This document shows, piece after piece, positions 22,468 to 31,913 of a DNA stretch of 64,000 nucleotides. The position numbers and the translations under genes are program-made. The stretch spans positions 186,001-250,000 of the forward strand of contig NZ_JABAIH010000006.1 in assembly GCF_012641395.1 (NCBI RefSeq). The letters are read 5' to 3'. Origin of the DNA: Rhizobium sp. P32RR-XVIII (GTDB taxonomy: Bacteria; Pseudomonadota; Alphaproteobacteria; Rhizobiales; Rhizobiaceae). The notes beneath the pieces are model-generated. The model had not been told where the DNA came from. It did no database searches and saw nothing but the letters and a program-made list of their open reading frames with translations. Each line of letters starts with the position of its first letter. Positions within the stretch are counted from its first letter, which is position 1.

Positions 22468-23922
22468 TTACGAGCGAACCAGGATGTTCCTGAACTGCCA
22501 CGGATCCTTGGTGTCGATGTCTTCCGGGAAAAGGCCCGGGCGGCCATCGAGCGGAGTCCAGTCGGTGTAGTGGCCTTCAACCGGGCCGAGATAGGGAAGC
22601 TGCACTTCAAGGCAGCGCTTGTAGTCCATCTCGTCGGCTTCGACGATGCCAGCCGTCGGGTGCTCGAGAGCCCAGACCATGCCGGCCAAAACGGCGGAGG
22701 TCACCTGCATGCCGGTCGCGTTCTGGTAAGGAGCGATGCGGCGGGTCTCTTCGACGGACAGGCGCGAGCCGTACCAGAAGGCATTCTTTTCATGACCGTA
22801 GAGCAGGACGCCGAGTTCATCGATCCCGTCCTCCAGCTCGTCCTCGTCGAGAACGTGGTGAACCGGCTGCGGCGTGCCGCCGTTGCCGAACATCTCGTGC
22901 AGGGAAAGAACGGCATCGTTTGCCGGATGGTAGGCGTAATGGCAGGTCGGGCGGAAGGTGACCTCGCCATCCTTGTCGCGAACCGTGAAAAAGTCGGCGA
23001 TCGAGATCGACTCGTTATGCGTGACGAGGAAGCCGTACTGCGGGCCAGGCGTCGGGCACCAGGTGCGAACGCGGGTATTTGCACCCGGCTGCTCCAGGTA
23101 GATTGCGGCTTGGCAGCCCTTCTTGTGCTTCTTGGCGTTCTTCGGCATCCAGTTCTCATGGGTGCCCCAGCCGAGTTCGGCGGGCTGCAGGCCTTCGGAG
23201 ATGAAGCCTTCGACGGACCAAGTGTTCCAGAAGACGTTCAGCGGCTTCGGATGCTTGGTGCGCTGGGTGTCGCGCTCGGCGATGTGAATGCCCTTGACGC
23301 CGACCTTCTTCATCAGCTTCGCCCAGCCTTCGCGATCGTGCTGATCCGGCTGTTCGAACTTGAGGCCGATATCGTTAGCGAGGGTGACGAGTGCCTGCTT
23401 GACGAACCAGGAAACCATGCCGGGGTTCGCGCCGCAGGTGGAGACGGCGGTCGGGCCGCCGGGATTCTTGGCCTTCTCCTTAAGAAGGGTTTCGCGCAGC
23501 GCATAATTCGTGCGGTCGGCGTTCTTCAGGTCCTTGTCGAAATAGAAGCCGAGCCACGGTTCGACGACGGTGTCGATGTAGAGAGCACCGAGCTTGCGGC
23601 AGAGCTTCATCAGGTCGACCGATCCGGTATCGACGGAAAGATTGACGCAGAAACCCTGGCCACCGCCTTCGGTCAGAAGCGGCTTCAGCAGATCCTTGTA
23701 GTTTTCCTTGGTGACATGCGACTTGATGTGCCTCACGCCGTGCTTTGCCATGATTTCGGTGTGATCTGCGTCGTCACGCGGGTCGATGACTACCATCCGG
23801 CTCTTGTCGAATTTGAAGTGGCGCTCGATCAGCGGCAGCGTACCGCGGCCGATGGAGCCAAAGCCGATCATGACGATCGGGCCGGTAATTTCGGCATATA
23901 CCGGATGGTTCTGTTCCGTCAT
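22468..23922 (-). CDS. hss: Homospermidine synthase
   Basis: This NAD-dependent enzyme joins two aminobutyl groups from putrescine (or spermidine) to make sym-homospermidine, the main triamine of many rhizobia. The 484-residue length is typical. The nucleotide-binding motif VMIGFGSIGRGTLPLIERHF is near the N terminus, followed by family stretches such as SVDTGSVDLMKLCRKLGALY and STCGANPGMVSWFVKQALV. The start at 23922 (MTEQNHPVYAEI) is chosen because AGGAGAA precedes it; the frame extends 11 codons further upstream. It has its own terminator. Confidence 0.95.
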   Translation of the reverse strand: MTEQNHPVYAEITGPIVMIGFGSIGRGTLPLIERHFKFDKSRMVVIDPRDDADHTEIMAKHGVRHIKSHVTKENYKDLLKPLLTEGGGQGFCVNLSVDTGSVDLMKLCRKLGALYIDTVVEPWLGFYFDKDLKNADRTNYALRETLLKEKAKNPGGPTAVSTCGANPGMVSWFVKQALVTLANDIGLKFEQPDQHDREGWAKLMKKVGVKGIHIAERDTQRTKHPKPLNVFWNTWSVEGFISEGLQPAELGWGTHENWMPKNAKKHKKGCQAAIYLEQPGANTRVRTWCPTPGPQYGFLVTHNESISIADFFTVRDKDGEVTFRPTCHYAYHPANDAVLSLHEMFGNGGTPQPVHHVLDEDELEDGIDELGVLLYGHEKNAFWYGSRLSVEETRRIAPYQNATGMQVTSAVLAGMVWALEHPTAGIVEADEMDYKRCLEVQLPYLGPVEGHYTDWTPLDGRPGLFPEDIDTKDPWQFRNILVRS

Positions 23923-24052
23923 TCTTTTCTCCTGTGTGGAAGCGGCAAGCCTCAAGAATTATTTTGGAGGCGCGCAAAAACTTAAAAGTAACCGGCTCTA
24001 ATCATAAAATGCCGTCACAATAAAGAGCGCCAGAGCCGGAAAGGTCAACTTA

Positions 24053-24958
24053 TCAGGCAGGCGAAAGCTCCCGCGCGAGCATGCGCAGCTTTGCAACGAG
24101 TTCGGCCTTCTGCAGTGTCAGGCCTTTATAGGCGGTCTGCTGTTCGTCAAGCGCCTCCAGCTGTGCCGCAAAGCTTGCGGCGAGTTCGCCGGCCTTGGGG
24201 TGATGTACGATCGCAGCGATCGGATCGACATAGACACGGATGGTGAAGACGATATCGCCGGAAACCGGCAGCTTCCGCAAAGTCTGGCGCTCGACGCGGG
24301 CGAAGCGCTCGGCGAGCGTAAAGGCCTCGGCCTGCGGCGGGCGGCGATGCTTGGACAAGGGCAGGAAGAGATCGCTGGTGGCGTTCACGGACCAGTTCAT
24401 GCGCTCGACGGGTTGAGCGACCTGCAGATTGTCGAAGATGCGGGTGATCAGCGCTGCGTTGCGGGTTCCCTCACCGAAACCCGGCACGTCCGCATGGATC
24501 GCCTGCATCGGTTTTCCAAATTTCTCATGCAGAGACCAGGAGGAAGGGAAGGACACATGGGCGGCAACAAGATGCCAGCCGTTGTCCTTGCGGCGTATGA
24601 TGACGAGATCGTCGGCGACGAGCGAGCCGGCCTTCAGCAACGGGGGCAGGGACGGGTTCGAAAGATCGACGCCTTTGCCGACGACCTCGACGAGACTGCC
24701 GTTCCGCTGGTAGAGATCGGGATGCGCCTCGCAGAGGTAACTCAGAAGCAGGTCGAGACATTCCTGCTGAGCGGCGTCGGTGCCTTCTTCAGCGACGAAA
24801 ATTTCATGCCGGCGTGTTTCAAGCAGGAGCTGCTTTTCGCCGAGATAGCGCGGCAGATCGCCGTCCGGCTCGATCCAGCGGCCGATGTCGAGCGGCAAGA
24901 GGCCGATGGTGAAGGGCTGAGAGGAGCCGTCGTAGGGTGTGTAGGTCGGAAGCGTCAT
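24053..24958 (-). CDS. DUF3445 protein, heme-dependent oxidative N-demethylase-like
   Basis: The 301-residue protein shows the DUF3445 pattern: PFTIGLLPLDIGRWIEPDGD at the N terminus, then HLVAAHVSFPSSWSLHEKFG, a conserved VPGFGEGTRNA, and ERMNWSVNATSDLFLP. Members of this family include heme-dependent oxidative N-demethylases acting on methylated amines. The substrate here is unknown. It is on the same strand as, and directly upstream of, homospermidine synthase (130 bases apart), and 17 bases downstream of a YciI gene. A link to amine metabolism is plausible but unproven. Confidence 0.8.
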   Translation of the reverse strand: MTLPTYTPYDGSSQPFTIGLLPLDIGRWIEPDGDLPRYLGEKQLLLETRRHEIFVAEEGTDAAQQECLDLLLSYLCEAHPDLYQRNGSLVEVVGKGVDLSNPSLPPLLKAGSLVADDLVIIRRKDNGWHLVAAHVSFPSSWSLHEKFGKPMQAIHADVPGFGEGTRNAALITRIFDNLQVAQPVERMNWSVNATSDLFLPLSKHRRPPQAEAFTLAERFARVERQTLRKLPVSGDIVFTIRVYVDPIAAIVHHPKAGELAASFAAQLEALDEQQTAYKGLTLQKAELVAKLRMLARELSPA

Positions 24959-24975
24959 AGCAAAGGTCTAACGCA

Positions 24976-25278
24976 TCACTGTGCCTTGATGGAAGAACTC
25001 TTCAGGATATCCAGCCCATCAGCCACCGTTGTCACCGCGACTTCCGTGATGTCGTAATTCGCAACGCCGTGCACCGTGAACGGATCGGCGGCGACATAGG
25101 CCTCGATCTCGGCACGATCGCCGATCGCGAGGATCACGCCGCCGGTTCGCGGGACCTTACGCCCCGAGGCAAGGAACCAGCCTTTTGCATAGCCCGCCTT
25201 GACCCAGGCCATATGCTGTTCCATGTGCTTGTCGGCCTCTTCATTAGGCTTCACGTAAATTAGCGAGAGGATGAACAT
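24976..25278 (-). CDS. YciI-family protein
   Basis: The 100-residue protein has the ferredoxin-like dimeric alpha/beta-barrel fold of YCII proteins: MFILSLIYVKPNEEADKHME at the start, the His of HMAWVKAGYAKGWFLASG, and DPFTVHGVANYDITEV near the end. The family's biochemical role is mostly unknown. The start is set by GGAGG seven bases upstream; the open frame reaches 25374 but without RBS. It probably shares a transcript with the N-demethylase-like gene 17 bases downstream. Confidence 0.82.
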   Translation of the reverse strand: MFILSLIYVKPNEEADKHMEQHMAWVKAGYAKGWFLASGRKVPRTGGVILAIGDRAEIEAYVAADPFTVHGVANYDITEVAVTTVADGLDILKSSSIKAQ

Positions 25279-25406
25279 TGCAAAACCTCCGATGTATCGT
25301 TTCGAGCCCTTTGAAATATTCAATCGGAACGCTGCCATCCATCTTCTTTTTATAATTTTGCAGCAGAGTCCCACACGTAGTTACCCAGCACGCCCGGAAC
25401 CATCGG

Positions 25407-26312
25407 ATGACCCAGATAACGGAGCGGCTCGCGGAGTTGCAGGAGGAGAGTGCCGTTCTGATCGCACTGTACGATCAGGATGACCGTTTGCGGTATGCGA
25501 ACGCGGCCTTTCGTTCGACCTTCGCGCTTGAGCCGAATGAGACCCCTTTGTGGGCAGACCTTATGCGCCGCAACACCAAGGCAGGACGGGGCACGATCAT
25601 ACGTGCCGCCGACTTCGAGATGTGGCTTGTTTCCGCGCAGTCGCGGCGAGGAAAACTGCCGTTTCGCGCTTTCGAGACCGACGTCGTCGACGGCCGCTGG
25701 TTCTGGATGACGGAAACGGTGCAGCGGGACGGCTGGATGCTCTGCATCGCAAGCGACATCACAGACATGAAAACAAGCGAGCGCGACCTCAGGCAAGATC
25801 GCGATTTTGCGCTGCGCGCCTCGCAGACCGACGAATTGACCGGTATTTCCAACCGCCGCTTCATGATGGCGGCGCTTGAGAACATGGTTTGTCGCCTTGG
25901 GTCGATCGCTTCCGTCAGCGGCTGCGTCTGCATCATCGATCTCGATTTTTTCAAGCGGATCAACGACAGTTACGGCCATCAGGTGGGCGACCAGGTGCTG
26001 ATCGATTTTGCGCGTCGGGTCCATCCGCTTGTGCGCCGGAGGGATAGTTTCGGCCGCATCGGCGGCGAGGAGTTCATGCTGGTTCTACCGGATACGACAT
26101 TGGAGCAGGGCAAGGCGATCATCGACCGCATCCTCGAGATGGTGCGCGTCGCTCGTCCCATCCAGGCAACGCCGGATTTCTGCTACACCTGCTCTGCCGG
26201 GCTTGCCGAGTTGCGGCCGGGCGATACAGCGGAGGAACTCTACGCCCGCGCTGATGAAGCGCTTTACCTCGCGAAGGTCAGCGGCAGGGATCGGCTGAAG
26301 ATCGCGGCTTAA
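25407..26312 (+). CDS. PAS-GGDEF diguanylate cyclase
   Basis: The 301-residue soluble protein has an N-terminal PAS sensor (residues 5-120; LIALYDQDDRLRYANAAFR) and a GGDEF domain (residues 140-301). The active-site signature is GRIGGEEFMLVLP, the RxGGEEF form compatible with c-di-GMP synthesis. Upstream, TDELTGISNRRFM and DLDFFKRINDSYGHQVGDQV are the usual nucleotide and metal motifs. No membrane segment is present. It is divergent from the YciI gene, and its TAA stop overlaps the stop codon of the convergent pabC-like gene. Confidence 0.92.
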   Translation: MTQITERLAELQEESAVLIALYDQDDRLRYANAAFRSTFALEPNETPLWADLMRRNTKAGRGTIIRAADFEMWLVSAQSRRGKLPFRAFETDVVDGRWFWMTETVQRDGWMLCIASDITDMKTSERDLRQDRDFALRASQTDELTGISNRRFMMAALENMVCRLGSIASVSGCVCIIDLDFFKRINDSYGHQVGDQVLIDFARRVHPLVRRRDSFGRIGGEEFMLVLPDTTLEQGKAIIDRILEMVRVARPIQATPDFCYTCSAGLAELRPGDTAEELYARADEALYLAKVSGRDRLKIAA

Positions 26313-26935
26313 GGCTCGAGCTTTGCGGGAATGAGGCCTCGGAGCGAGTTTCCGACATAGATCCGGCCGTGCAGCAGATCGCTCACGGCGATGCGGCCGA
26401 CGCGGGCTTTGCGCTGGCAGATCAGCTCCGTACGCAGCACGCCGGCGAGCAGGCCACAGGAGATCGGCGGTGTGCGAAGCATCCCGGAACCGTCGTCGAG
26501 GAAGACCGATGTGATCGTGCCTTCGCAGACTTCGCCGCGTTCGTTCAACATCAGCACTTCGTCGGCCTGCACCGGCGTGTGTTCGGCGCGCGCGTCATCG
26601 TAGACGGCGCGTCGGGTCGTCTTGATCCGCAGCAGCTTGTCGGTGCTGTCGAGGCGGGTTGAGGCAATGCGCACGGTCCACACCGTACCAGGTGCGAGCC
26701 GCGTGAAGGGGGCGGACGTGACCTCGATCCGGCCACGAGCATCGAAGGTTAGCCGGACGCGCAAAGCGCCGGTTGCGCCCTCGATTGCTTCATTGAGCTC
26801 GTCGAGCGCATGTCGCGGCGCAGGAAAGCCGATGCGGCGGGCGGAGCGGTTCAATCGGGCAAGGTGCAACCGGAGGCGGACAAAGCCGGTGTCGGGTTCC
26901 CATCGCAGTGTCTCGATCAACGAGAAGTCGCTCAT
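26309..26935 (-). CDS. pabC: Class IV aminotransferase, aminodeoxychorismate lyase-like
   Basis: The 208-residue PLP protein is of the class IV fold (VRLTFDARGRIEVTSAPFTR; the Lys of IKTTRRAVYDDAR is the expected Schiff-base residue; EVLMLNERGEVCEGTITSVF). Its start ATG overlaps the TGA of pabB by four bases (ATGA). It therefore most likely makes p-aminobenzoate from aminodeoxychorismate, completing the PabB reaction for folate. It is shorter than E. coli PabC. A longer frame to 26983 exists but would overlap pabB much more. Confidence 0.82.
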   Translation of the reverse strand: MSDFSLIETLRWEPDTGFVRLRLHLARLNRSARRIGFPAPRHALDELNEAIEGATGALRVRLTFDARGRIEVTSAPFTRLAPGTVWTVRIASTRLDSTDKLLRIKTTRRAVYDDARAEHTPVQADEVLMLNERGEVCEGTITSVFLDDGSGMLRTPPISCGLLAGVLRTELICQRKARVGRIAVSDLLHGRIYVGNSLRGLIPAKLEP

Positions 26936-28092
26936 CGGGCGATCTCCTGATCGCCGATCGCGAAGCGCGCCTTGAGCAGGCACTCCTCATATTCTGCTTC
27001 GGCGGTGGAATCGAAGACGATGCCGCCCCCGACATTGAAGATTGCCTTGCCGCCTTCAAAGAGGCTGATGGTGCGGATCGCAACGGAAAAGCGCATGGCG
27101 CCCGTAGGGGAAATCATGCCGATCGCCCCGCAATAAGCATCGCGCGGCGCGTCCTCGAGTTCGTGCAGGATCTGCATTGCGCTCATCTTCGGCGCGCCTG
27201 TGATCGAGCCGCAGGGAAAGAGGGCGGCGAAGATGTCGCGGATGGAAAGCCCAGGCAGGAGCTTCGCCTGCACATGGCTCACCATTTGGTGCACGGTCGG
27301 ATAGGTCTCGATGTCGAAGAGCTTCGGGACATCGAGCGTACCGACTTCGGTGATGCGCGAGATGTCGTTCCGAAGCAGGTCGACGATCATCCGGTTTTCC
27401 GCCTGGGTCTTCATATCCGCCCGCATCGCCGCGATGATGGCTGCATCTTCGGCTGCGTCGGCGCCGCGTTTGGCGGTGCCCTTCATCGGATGCGTCTCGA
27501 TCCAGCCTTGCTCGTCCGTCCGGAAGAAGAGCTCGGGAGAGCGGGACAGGATGATAGGACCGCCGAGATCGACGAACGCTCCGTATTTTACGGGCTGGCG
27601 TTCGATCAGCGACCAGAAAGCCGCGCACGGATCGCCGTTCCAACTGGCTTCGACCGGCATTGTCAGGTTTGCCTGATAGCAGTCGCCCTGGCGCAGATGC
27701 CAATGCAGGCGGTCGAAGCGCTCTTTATATACAGGGAACGCCCACCCGGCTTTCGGCGCAGCCAGGAATTCCTTGTTTTCGAGGCGCTGTTTGGGCTGCG
27801 CAAGCGGATGGCCATCCGCCTGCGGGGCGTCGAAGATGCCGAAGCAGAGCAGCGGCGTCTGGCGGCCGTCTTCCGCAAAGCCGGCCAGCTTCTCCTCGAA
27901 GAGATAGCCGGCCTCGTAGGACATGTAGCCTGCCAGCCACTTTCCCTGCGCTCTCGCCGCTTCCATCTGCGCCAGAGCCGGGAAGAACTCGGCGCGGCTG
28001 CGTGCGATGATGATCTCCGCCGGATCGGCGAAAAGCATCACTTGTCCGGTCGTATCATCCCGGAAAAGGACAAAGCGTTCAGTTTCGGCCAT
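26932..28092 (-). CDS. pabB: Aminodeoxychorismate synthase component I
   Basis: The 386-residue chorismate-binding enzyme aminates chorismate to aminodeoxychorismate. Motifs are QANLTMPVEA, the active-site region IETHPMKGTAKRG, LLRNDISRITEVGTL, and FPCGSITGAPKMSAM with the C-terminal GGGIVFDSTAEAEYEECLLK. The PIKGT motif of PabB appears as PMKGT. The ATGA overlap with the downstream class IV aminotransferase indicates a coupled pair. No amidotransferase partner (pabA) is in this window. Confidence 0.93.
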   Translation of the reverse strand: MAETERFVLFRDDTTGQVMLFADPAEIIIARSRAEFFPALAQMEAARAQGKWLAGYMSYEAGYLFEEKLAGFAEDGRQTPLLCFGIFDAPQADGHPLAQPKQRLENKEFLAAPKAGWAFPVYKERFDRLHWHLRQGDCYQANLTMPVEASWNGDPCAAFWSLIERQPVKYGAFVDLGGPIILSRSPELFFRTDEQGWIETHPMKGTAKRGADAAEDAAIIAAMRADMKTQAENRMIVDLLRNDISRITEVGTLDVPKLFDIETYPTVHQMVSHVQAKLLPGLSIRDIFAALFPCGSITGAPKMSAMQILHELEDAPRDAYCGAIGMISPTGAMRFSVAIRTISLFEGGKAIFNVGGGIVFDSTAEAEYEECLLKARFAIGDQEIAR

Positions 28093-28113
28093 CGGTGCCT
28101 TTTGATTGGAAGC

Positions 28114-29967
28114 TCAGGCTCTATCAAGCGCTTCCAATTCGTCGATCAGCCCTTCGATCATCGACAGCCCCTTGCTCCAGAACGACGGATCGGTGGCGTC
28201 CAGGCCGAAAGGCTTCAGGAGTTCGGAGTGGTGCTTCGTCCCGCCGGCCCTCAGCATCTCGAAATACTTCTCCTGGAAGCCCTTATCGGCCTTTTGATAA
28301 ACGGCATAGAGCGAGTTCACCAGGCAGTCGCCGAAAGCATAGGCGTAGACATAGAACGGCGAGTGGATGAAGTGGGGGATATAGGCCCAGTAGGTCTCAT
28401 ACCCTTCCGAGATCCTGATCGCGGGCCCGAGACTTTCCGACTGGACGGAGAGCCACAGTTCGCCGATGTCTTCTGCGGTCAGCTCGCCTGCCTTGCGTGC
28501 CGTATGAACCTCGCGCTCGAATTCGTAGAAGGCGATCTGGCGCACGACCGTGTTGATCATGTCTTCGACCTTCTGGGCGAGCATCGCCTTGCGCTCACGC
28601 TTGTCGGTCGTCTTGTCGAGCAGTGCACGGAAAGTCAGCATCTCGCCGAAGACGGAGGCGGTTTCGGCGAGCGTCAGCGGCGTCTGGCACATGAGCGCGC
28701 CCTGTTCCCCGGCAAGCACCTGATGCACGCCGTGGCCGAGTTCGTGGGCGAGCGTCATCACGTCGCGTGGCTTGCCGAGATAGTTGACGAGCACGTAGGG
28801 ATGCGCCGACGGAACCGTCGGGTGCGCGAAGGCGCCGGGCGCCTTGCCAGGACGGACCGGCGCGTCGATCCACTGTTCGTCGAAGAAGCGGCTGGCGATC
28901 GCAGCCATCTCCGGCGCGAAATTGCCGTAGGCCGAGAGCACGGTCTCCTTCGCCTCAGTCCAGGAAATTATCGCGTTGGAGGTTTCCGGCAACGGCGCAT
29001 TGCGGTCCCAGAAATTCATCTGGTCCATCCCGAGCCACTTTGCCTTCATCTTGTAATAGCGGTGCGAAAGGCGGGGATAGGCCTGCTTGACGGCAGCCGC
29101 CAGCGCATCCACCACCTCGCGTTCGACGCGGTTCGCCAGATGACGGCTGTCGGCGATATCCTCGAAGCCGCGCCAGCGATCGGAGATATCCTTGTCCTTG
29201 GCGAGCGTATTGGTGATCAGCGTAAACGTGCGGATATTCGCCTTGAAAGTTTCGGCGAGCGCCATCGCGGCCTTGCGGCGGGCTTCCGGATCCTTGTCCT
29301 GCAGCAAATTGAGGGCGACTTCGAGCGGCACCTTTTCGCCGTCGATGTCGTAGCGAAGCTCCGCCATCGTTTCGTCAAAGAGGCGATTGAACGCAGCCGC
29401 ACTCGTCATCGACTTTTCGAGGAAGAGCTGTTCGAGCTTGTCTTCCAGTTGGTAGGGCTTGTCCTTGCGCAGGTCGATCAGCCAGGGACGGTAGTGGCCG
29501 GCATCCGGGTCGTTCGCCATGCAGGCATCCATCACCGCGTCGTCGATCCGGTTCAGTTCCAGCGCGAAGAAGAGAAGATGGCCGGAGAATTCGGTGATTT
29601 TCGCCTGGACGTCGCCATAGAGCTTACCGTTCACCGGATTGGTTGTGTCGGAGAAATAGGTGAGGCCCGCGAACGAGCCGAGGCGGCCGATAAGGTCATC
29701 CAGCTGCTCATATTCCTTCAGCGCCTGGCCAATGCCTTCTGCGCCTTTTTTACTCGCTGCATCCGCCAGCTTGCCCTTCCATTTTTCCTCGAAGGCGATT
29801 GCGTGTTTGCCTGCCTTTTCCATGTCGCTGGTGAAAGCGGTAGAGGTGGCGGAGGGGTAGAGATCCTGCAGTTTCCAGACGGGAAGGTCGCCAAGCGCTG
29901 GATCTGCCGCGGCCGAGCCAGCTGTTGCCGAAAAATTAAGACCGGCACCGGGGAGCATGAGATTCAT
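28114..29967 (-). CDS. pepF: Oligoendopeptidase F
   Basis: The 617-residue M3-family zinc metallopeptidase degrades short peptides in the cytosol. The zinc motif HELGHGVHQ (HExxH) is at about residue 405, with the downstream Glu in TLAETASVFGEMLTF. The N-terminal part is the usual helical M3B region. The start has no clean RBS; the first 20 residues (MNLMLPGAGLNFSATAGSAA) look atypical and the true start may be a little downstream. It is 21 bases upstream of pabB on the same strand, so the genes may be co-transcribed. Confidence 0.93.
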   Translation of the reverse strand: MNLMLPGAGLNFSATAGSAAADPALGDLPVWKLQDLYPSATSTAFTSDMEKAGKHAIAFEEKWKGKLADAASKKGAEGIGQALKEYEQLDDLIGRLGSFAGLTYFSDTTNPVNGKLYGDVQAKITEFSGHLLFFALELNRIDDAVMDACMANDPDAGHYRPWLIDLRKDKPYQLEDKLEQLFLEKSMTSAAAFNRLFDETMAELRYDIDGEKVPLEVALNLLQDKDPEARRKAAMALAETFKANIRTFTLITNTLAKDKDISDRWRGFEDIADSRHLANRVEREVVDALAAAVKQAYPRLSHRYYKMKAKWLGMDQMNFWDRNAPLPETSNAIISWTEAKETVLSAYGNFAPEMAAIASRFFDEQWIDAPVRPGKAPGAFAHPTVPSAHPYVLVNYLGKPRDVMTLAHELGHGVHQVLAGEQGALMCQTPLTLAETASVFGEMLTFRALLDKTTDKRERKAMLAQKVEDMINTVVRQIAFYEFEREVHTARKAGELTAEDIGELWLSVQSESLGPAIRISEGYETYWAYIPHFIHSPFYVYAYAFGDCLVNSLYAVYQKADKGFQEKYFEMLRAGGTKHHSELLKPFGLDATDPSFWSKGLSMIEGLIDELEALDRA

Positions 29968-30176
29968 GGGCTTGGTTCCTCTTCCTCATTTCGAACAGGT
30001 CTGACTGTCTAAGCTCCGGAAGGCTTCGCTTCAAGGGGCTTTCGGGGGGCAGAAGGCCCCGCTTCGATACGGATTCGGCGTCGCCACAATCGTTAAAATG
30101 CAATTATTTCTCAAAACTGGATGTTCAAGCCTTTCTGCCAGAGTGCCTCACAGGTTTCGCATGAAGTGAGGCGACA

Positions 30177-31733
30177 ATGACCGGTCATAATGAGCTCAAG
30201 GGTGCAGGGCAGATTCTGTTGGTCGAAGACGACCCGGTGCAACGCCGCCTGCTAAAAAATGCAGTCGAGCGCCACGGGCATGTCGTCCATCAGGCTGAAA
30301 ACGGCCGCATCGGCCTTGAGATGGTGAAGCGGGACGGCGGTCTCTTCAACGTCATCATTCTCGACCTCATGATGCCGGAAATGACCGGGCTGGAATTCCT
30401 CGAAGCCCTCAATGAACTCGGCACGCATATTCCGGTGGTCGTGCAGACCGGGCAAGGCGGCATCGAGACGGTGGTGCAGGCCATGCGTGCCGGCGCTTTC
30501 GATTTCGTGGTCAAACCGGTTTCGCCCGAGCGGATCGCGAATTGCATTGCCAACGCAATGAAGCTCGACCAGCGCGAAGTGAAAGCCCGTTCGGGTCGCC
30601 GTTCACGCTCCGGCGCCGTCGGCTTCGACGACATCGTTTCGGCGAGCCCGGCGATGATCCGGGTCATCGATCTGGCGCAGCGTGCCGCGCAATCGAACAT
30701 TCCGGTCGTGCTCGAAGGTGAGTCGGGCGTCGGCAAGGAGCTCGTGGCGCGCGCCATCCAGTCCGGCGGTGACCGTTCAAACAAGCCTTTTGTGACGGTG
30801 AATTGCGGTGCCATTCCGCACAATCTCGTCGAAAGCATCCTCTTCGGCCACGAAAAAGGTGCGTTCACAGGTGCCACCGAGCGCCACATCGGCAAGTTCA
30901 TGGAGGCCGATGGCGGCACGATCTTCCTCGACGAGATCGGCGATCTGCCGCTCGAGGTGCAGGTCAAGCTGTTGCGTGCCGTGCAGCAGGGCGAAATCGA
31001 GACGGTCGGCGCCCGCACGGCGCACAAGGTCAACGTCCGCCTCATTTCGGCGACGAACAAGGATCTGATCGAGGAAGTGAAAAACGGCCACTTCCGCGAA
31101 GACCTCTATTACCGCCTGAACGTCTTCCCGATCACCATTCCGGCGCTGCGCAAGCGCAAGGAAGACATCCCGCATCTGGTGCGCGTCTTTGCCGACCGCT
31201 TCTCGTCCGAGCAGAAGAACGGGCAGCGGATGACGGTCAGTCCCGGTGCTCTGGCACTGCTGACGGCCTATGACTGGCCGGGCAACATCCGCCAGCTCGA
31301 AAATGCGATCTTTCGCGCCGTCGTGCTTGCCGAGGGGCATGAACTCACCGAAGCGGACTTTCCGCAAATTGCCGCGCAGCTGCCGCAATATGACGTGGTG
31401 GATCATCTGGCGCTGGTCGCGGACAATTCGCACCGCGAGCATGAAGCGGAGTTTGCGGCAGGCGAATATCACGTTCCGCCGCTGTATGGCGGTGAGTCGC
31501 CGCCCGCGCGTCACAACGAGGTGCCGGAAAACGCGATTGCAAGCGTCAGTGCCGCCGGCGACGTGCGCAAGCTTGCCGATGTCGAGGAGGAATTGATTCG
31601 ATTCGCCCTTAAATTCTACCGGGGCCAGATGAGTCAAGTGGCCAGAAAACTCGGTATCGGACGGTCAACGCTTTACAGAAAACTCAAGGATTACGGGATC
31701 GACCCCGACAATCCGCAAAAAGATGCGGCATAG
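30177..31733 (+). CDS. NtrC-family sigma-54-dependent response regulator
   Basis: The 518-residue activator has a receiver domain (residues 10-125; acidic pocket VEDD and phospho-acceptor Asp63 in ILDLMMPEMTG). An AAA+ domain follows, with Walker A GESGVGKE (181-188), sigma-54 contact loop GAFTGA (228-233) and Walker B FLDEIGDL. A C-terminal Fis-type helix-turn-helix ends it (VARKLGIGRSTLYRKLKDYG). A linker of about 80 residues separates AAA+ and HTH, longer than in NtrC. It resembles the TacA-type regulator of Caulobacter and sinorhizobia. No histidine kinase gene is adjacent, so it is an orphan here. Confidence 0.93.
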   Translation: MTGHNELKGAGQILLVEDDPVQRRLLKNAVERHGHVVHQAENGRIGLEMVKRDGGLFNVIILDLMMPEMTGLEFLEALNELGTHIPVVVQTGQGGIETVVQAMRAGAFDFVVKPVSPERIANCIANAMKLDQREVKARSGRRSRSGAVGFDDIVSASPAMIRVIDLAQRAAQSNIPVVLEGESGVGKELVARAIQSGGDRSNKPFVTVNCGAIPHNLVESILFGHEKGAFTGATERHIGKFMEADGGTIFLDEIGDLPLEVQVKLLRAVQQGEIETVGARTAHKVNVRLISATNKDLIEEVKNGHFREDLYYRLNVFPITIPALRKRKEDIPHLVRVFADRFSSEQKNGQRMTVSPGALALLTAYDWPGNIRQLENAIFRAVVLAEGHELTEADFPQIAAQLPQYDVVDHLALVADNSHREHEAEFAAGEYHVPPLYGGESPPARHNEVPENAIASVSAAGDVRKLADVEEELIRFALKFYRGQMSQVARKLGIGRSTLYRKLKDYGIDPDNPQKDAA

Positions 31734-31832
31734 CAGGCGCTTGATTAATAATCCGGCAAGCATGTCTTGTTACCTGTCATAAACCTCTTGTTAGTCCATT
31801 GTTGACTATGTAAAGAAAAGGTTGAACGCGTG

Positions 31833-31846
31833 TGGCATTTTTGCCA
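31833..31846. repeat. Small perfect dyad in the DUF882 promoter region
   Basis: TGGCA-TTTT-TGCCA lies about 68 bases before the DUF882 start. It may be an operator or chance. The GG-to-GC spacing is too short for a sigma-54 promoter. Confidence 0.3.
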
Positions 31847-31913
31847 TGGTGTGACCGCATTTGAAAGACATTGGGACAGCCGGGGCACTGGGGCAGTCTG
31901 ACGAGGATTTGGT

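Noticed and set aside
22570..23985. 471-codon frame antisense to homospermidine synthase
   Set aside because: No RBS or domain; shadow of a certain gene.
26908..30012. 1034-codon open frame antisense to pabB and pepF
   Set aside because: It covers two well-supported genes and their gap; its protein is Arg/His-rich without domains. It is a GC-bias shadow.
31833..31846. TGGCA-TTTT-TGCCA considered as a sigma-54 promoter for the DUF882 gene
   Set aside because: The GG to GC spacing is 7 bases, not the 10 needed; kept only as a small dyad.
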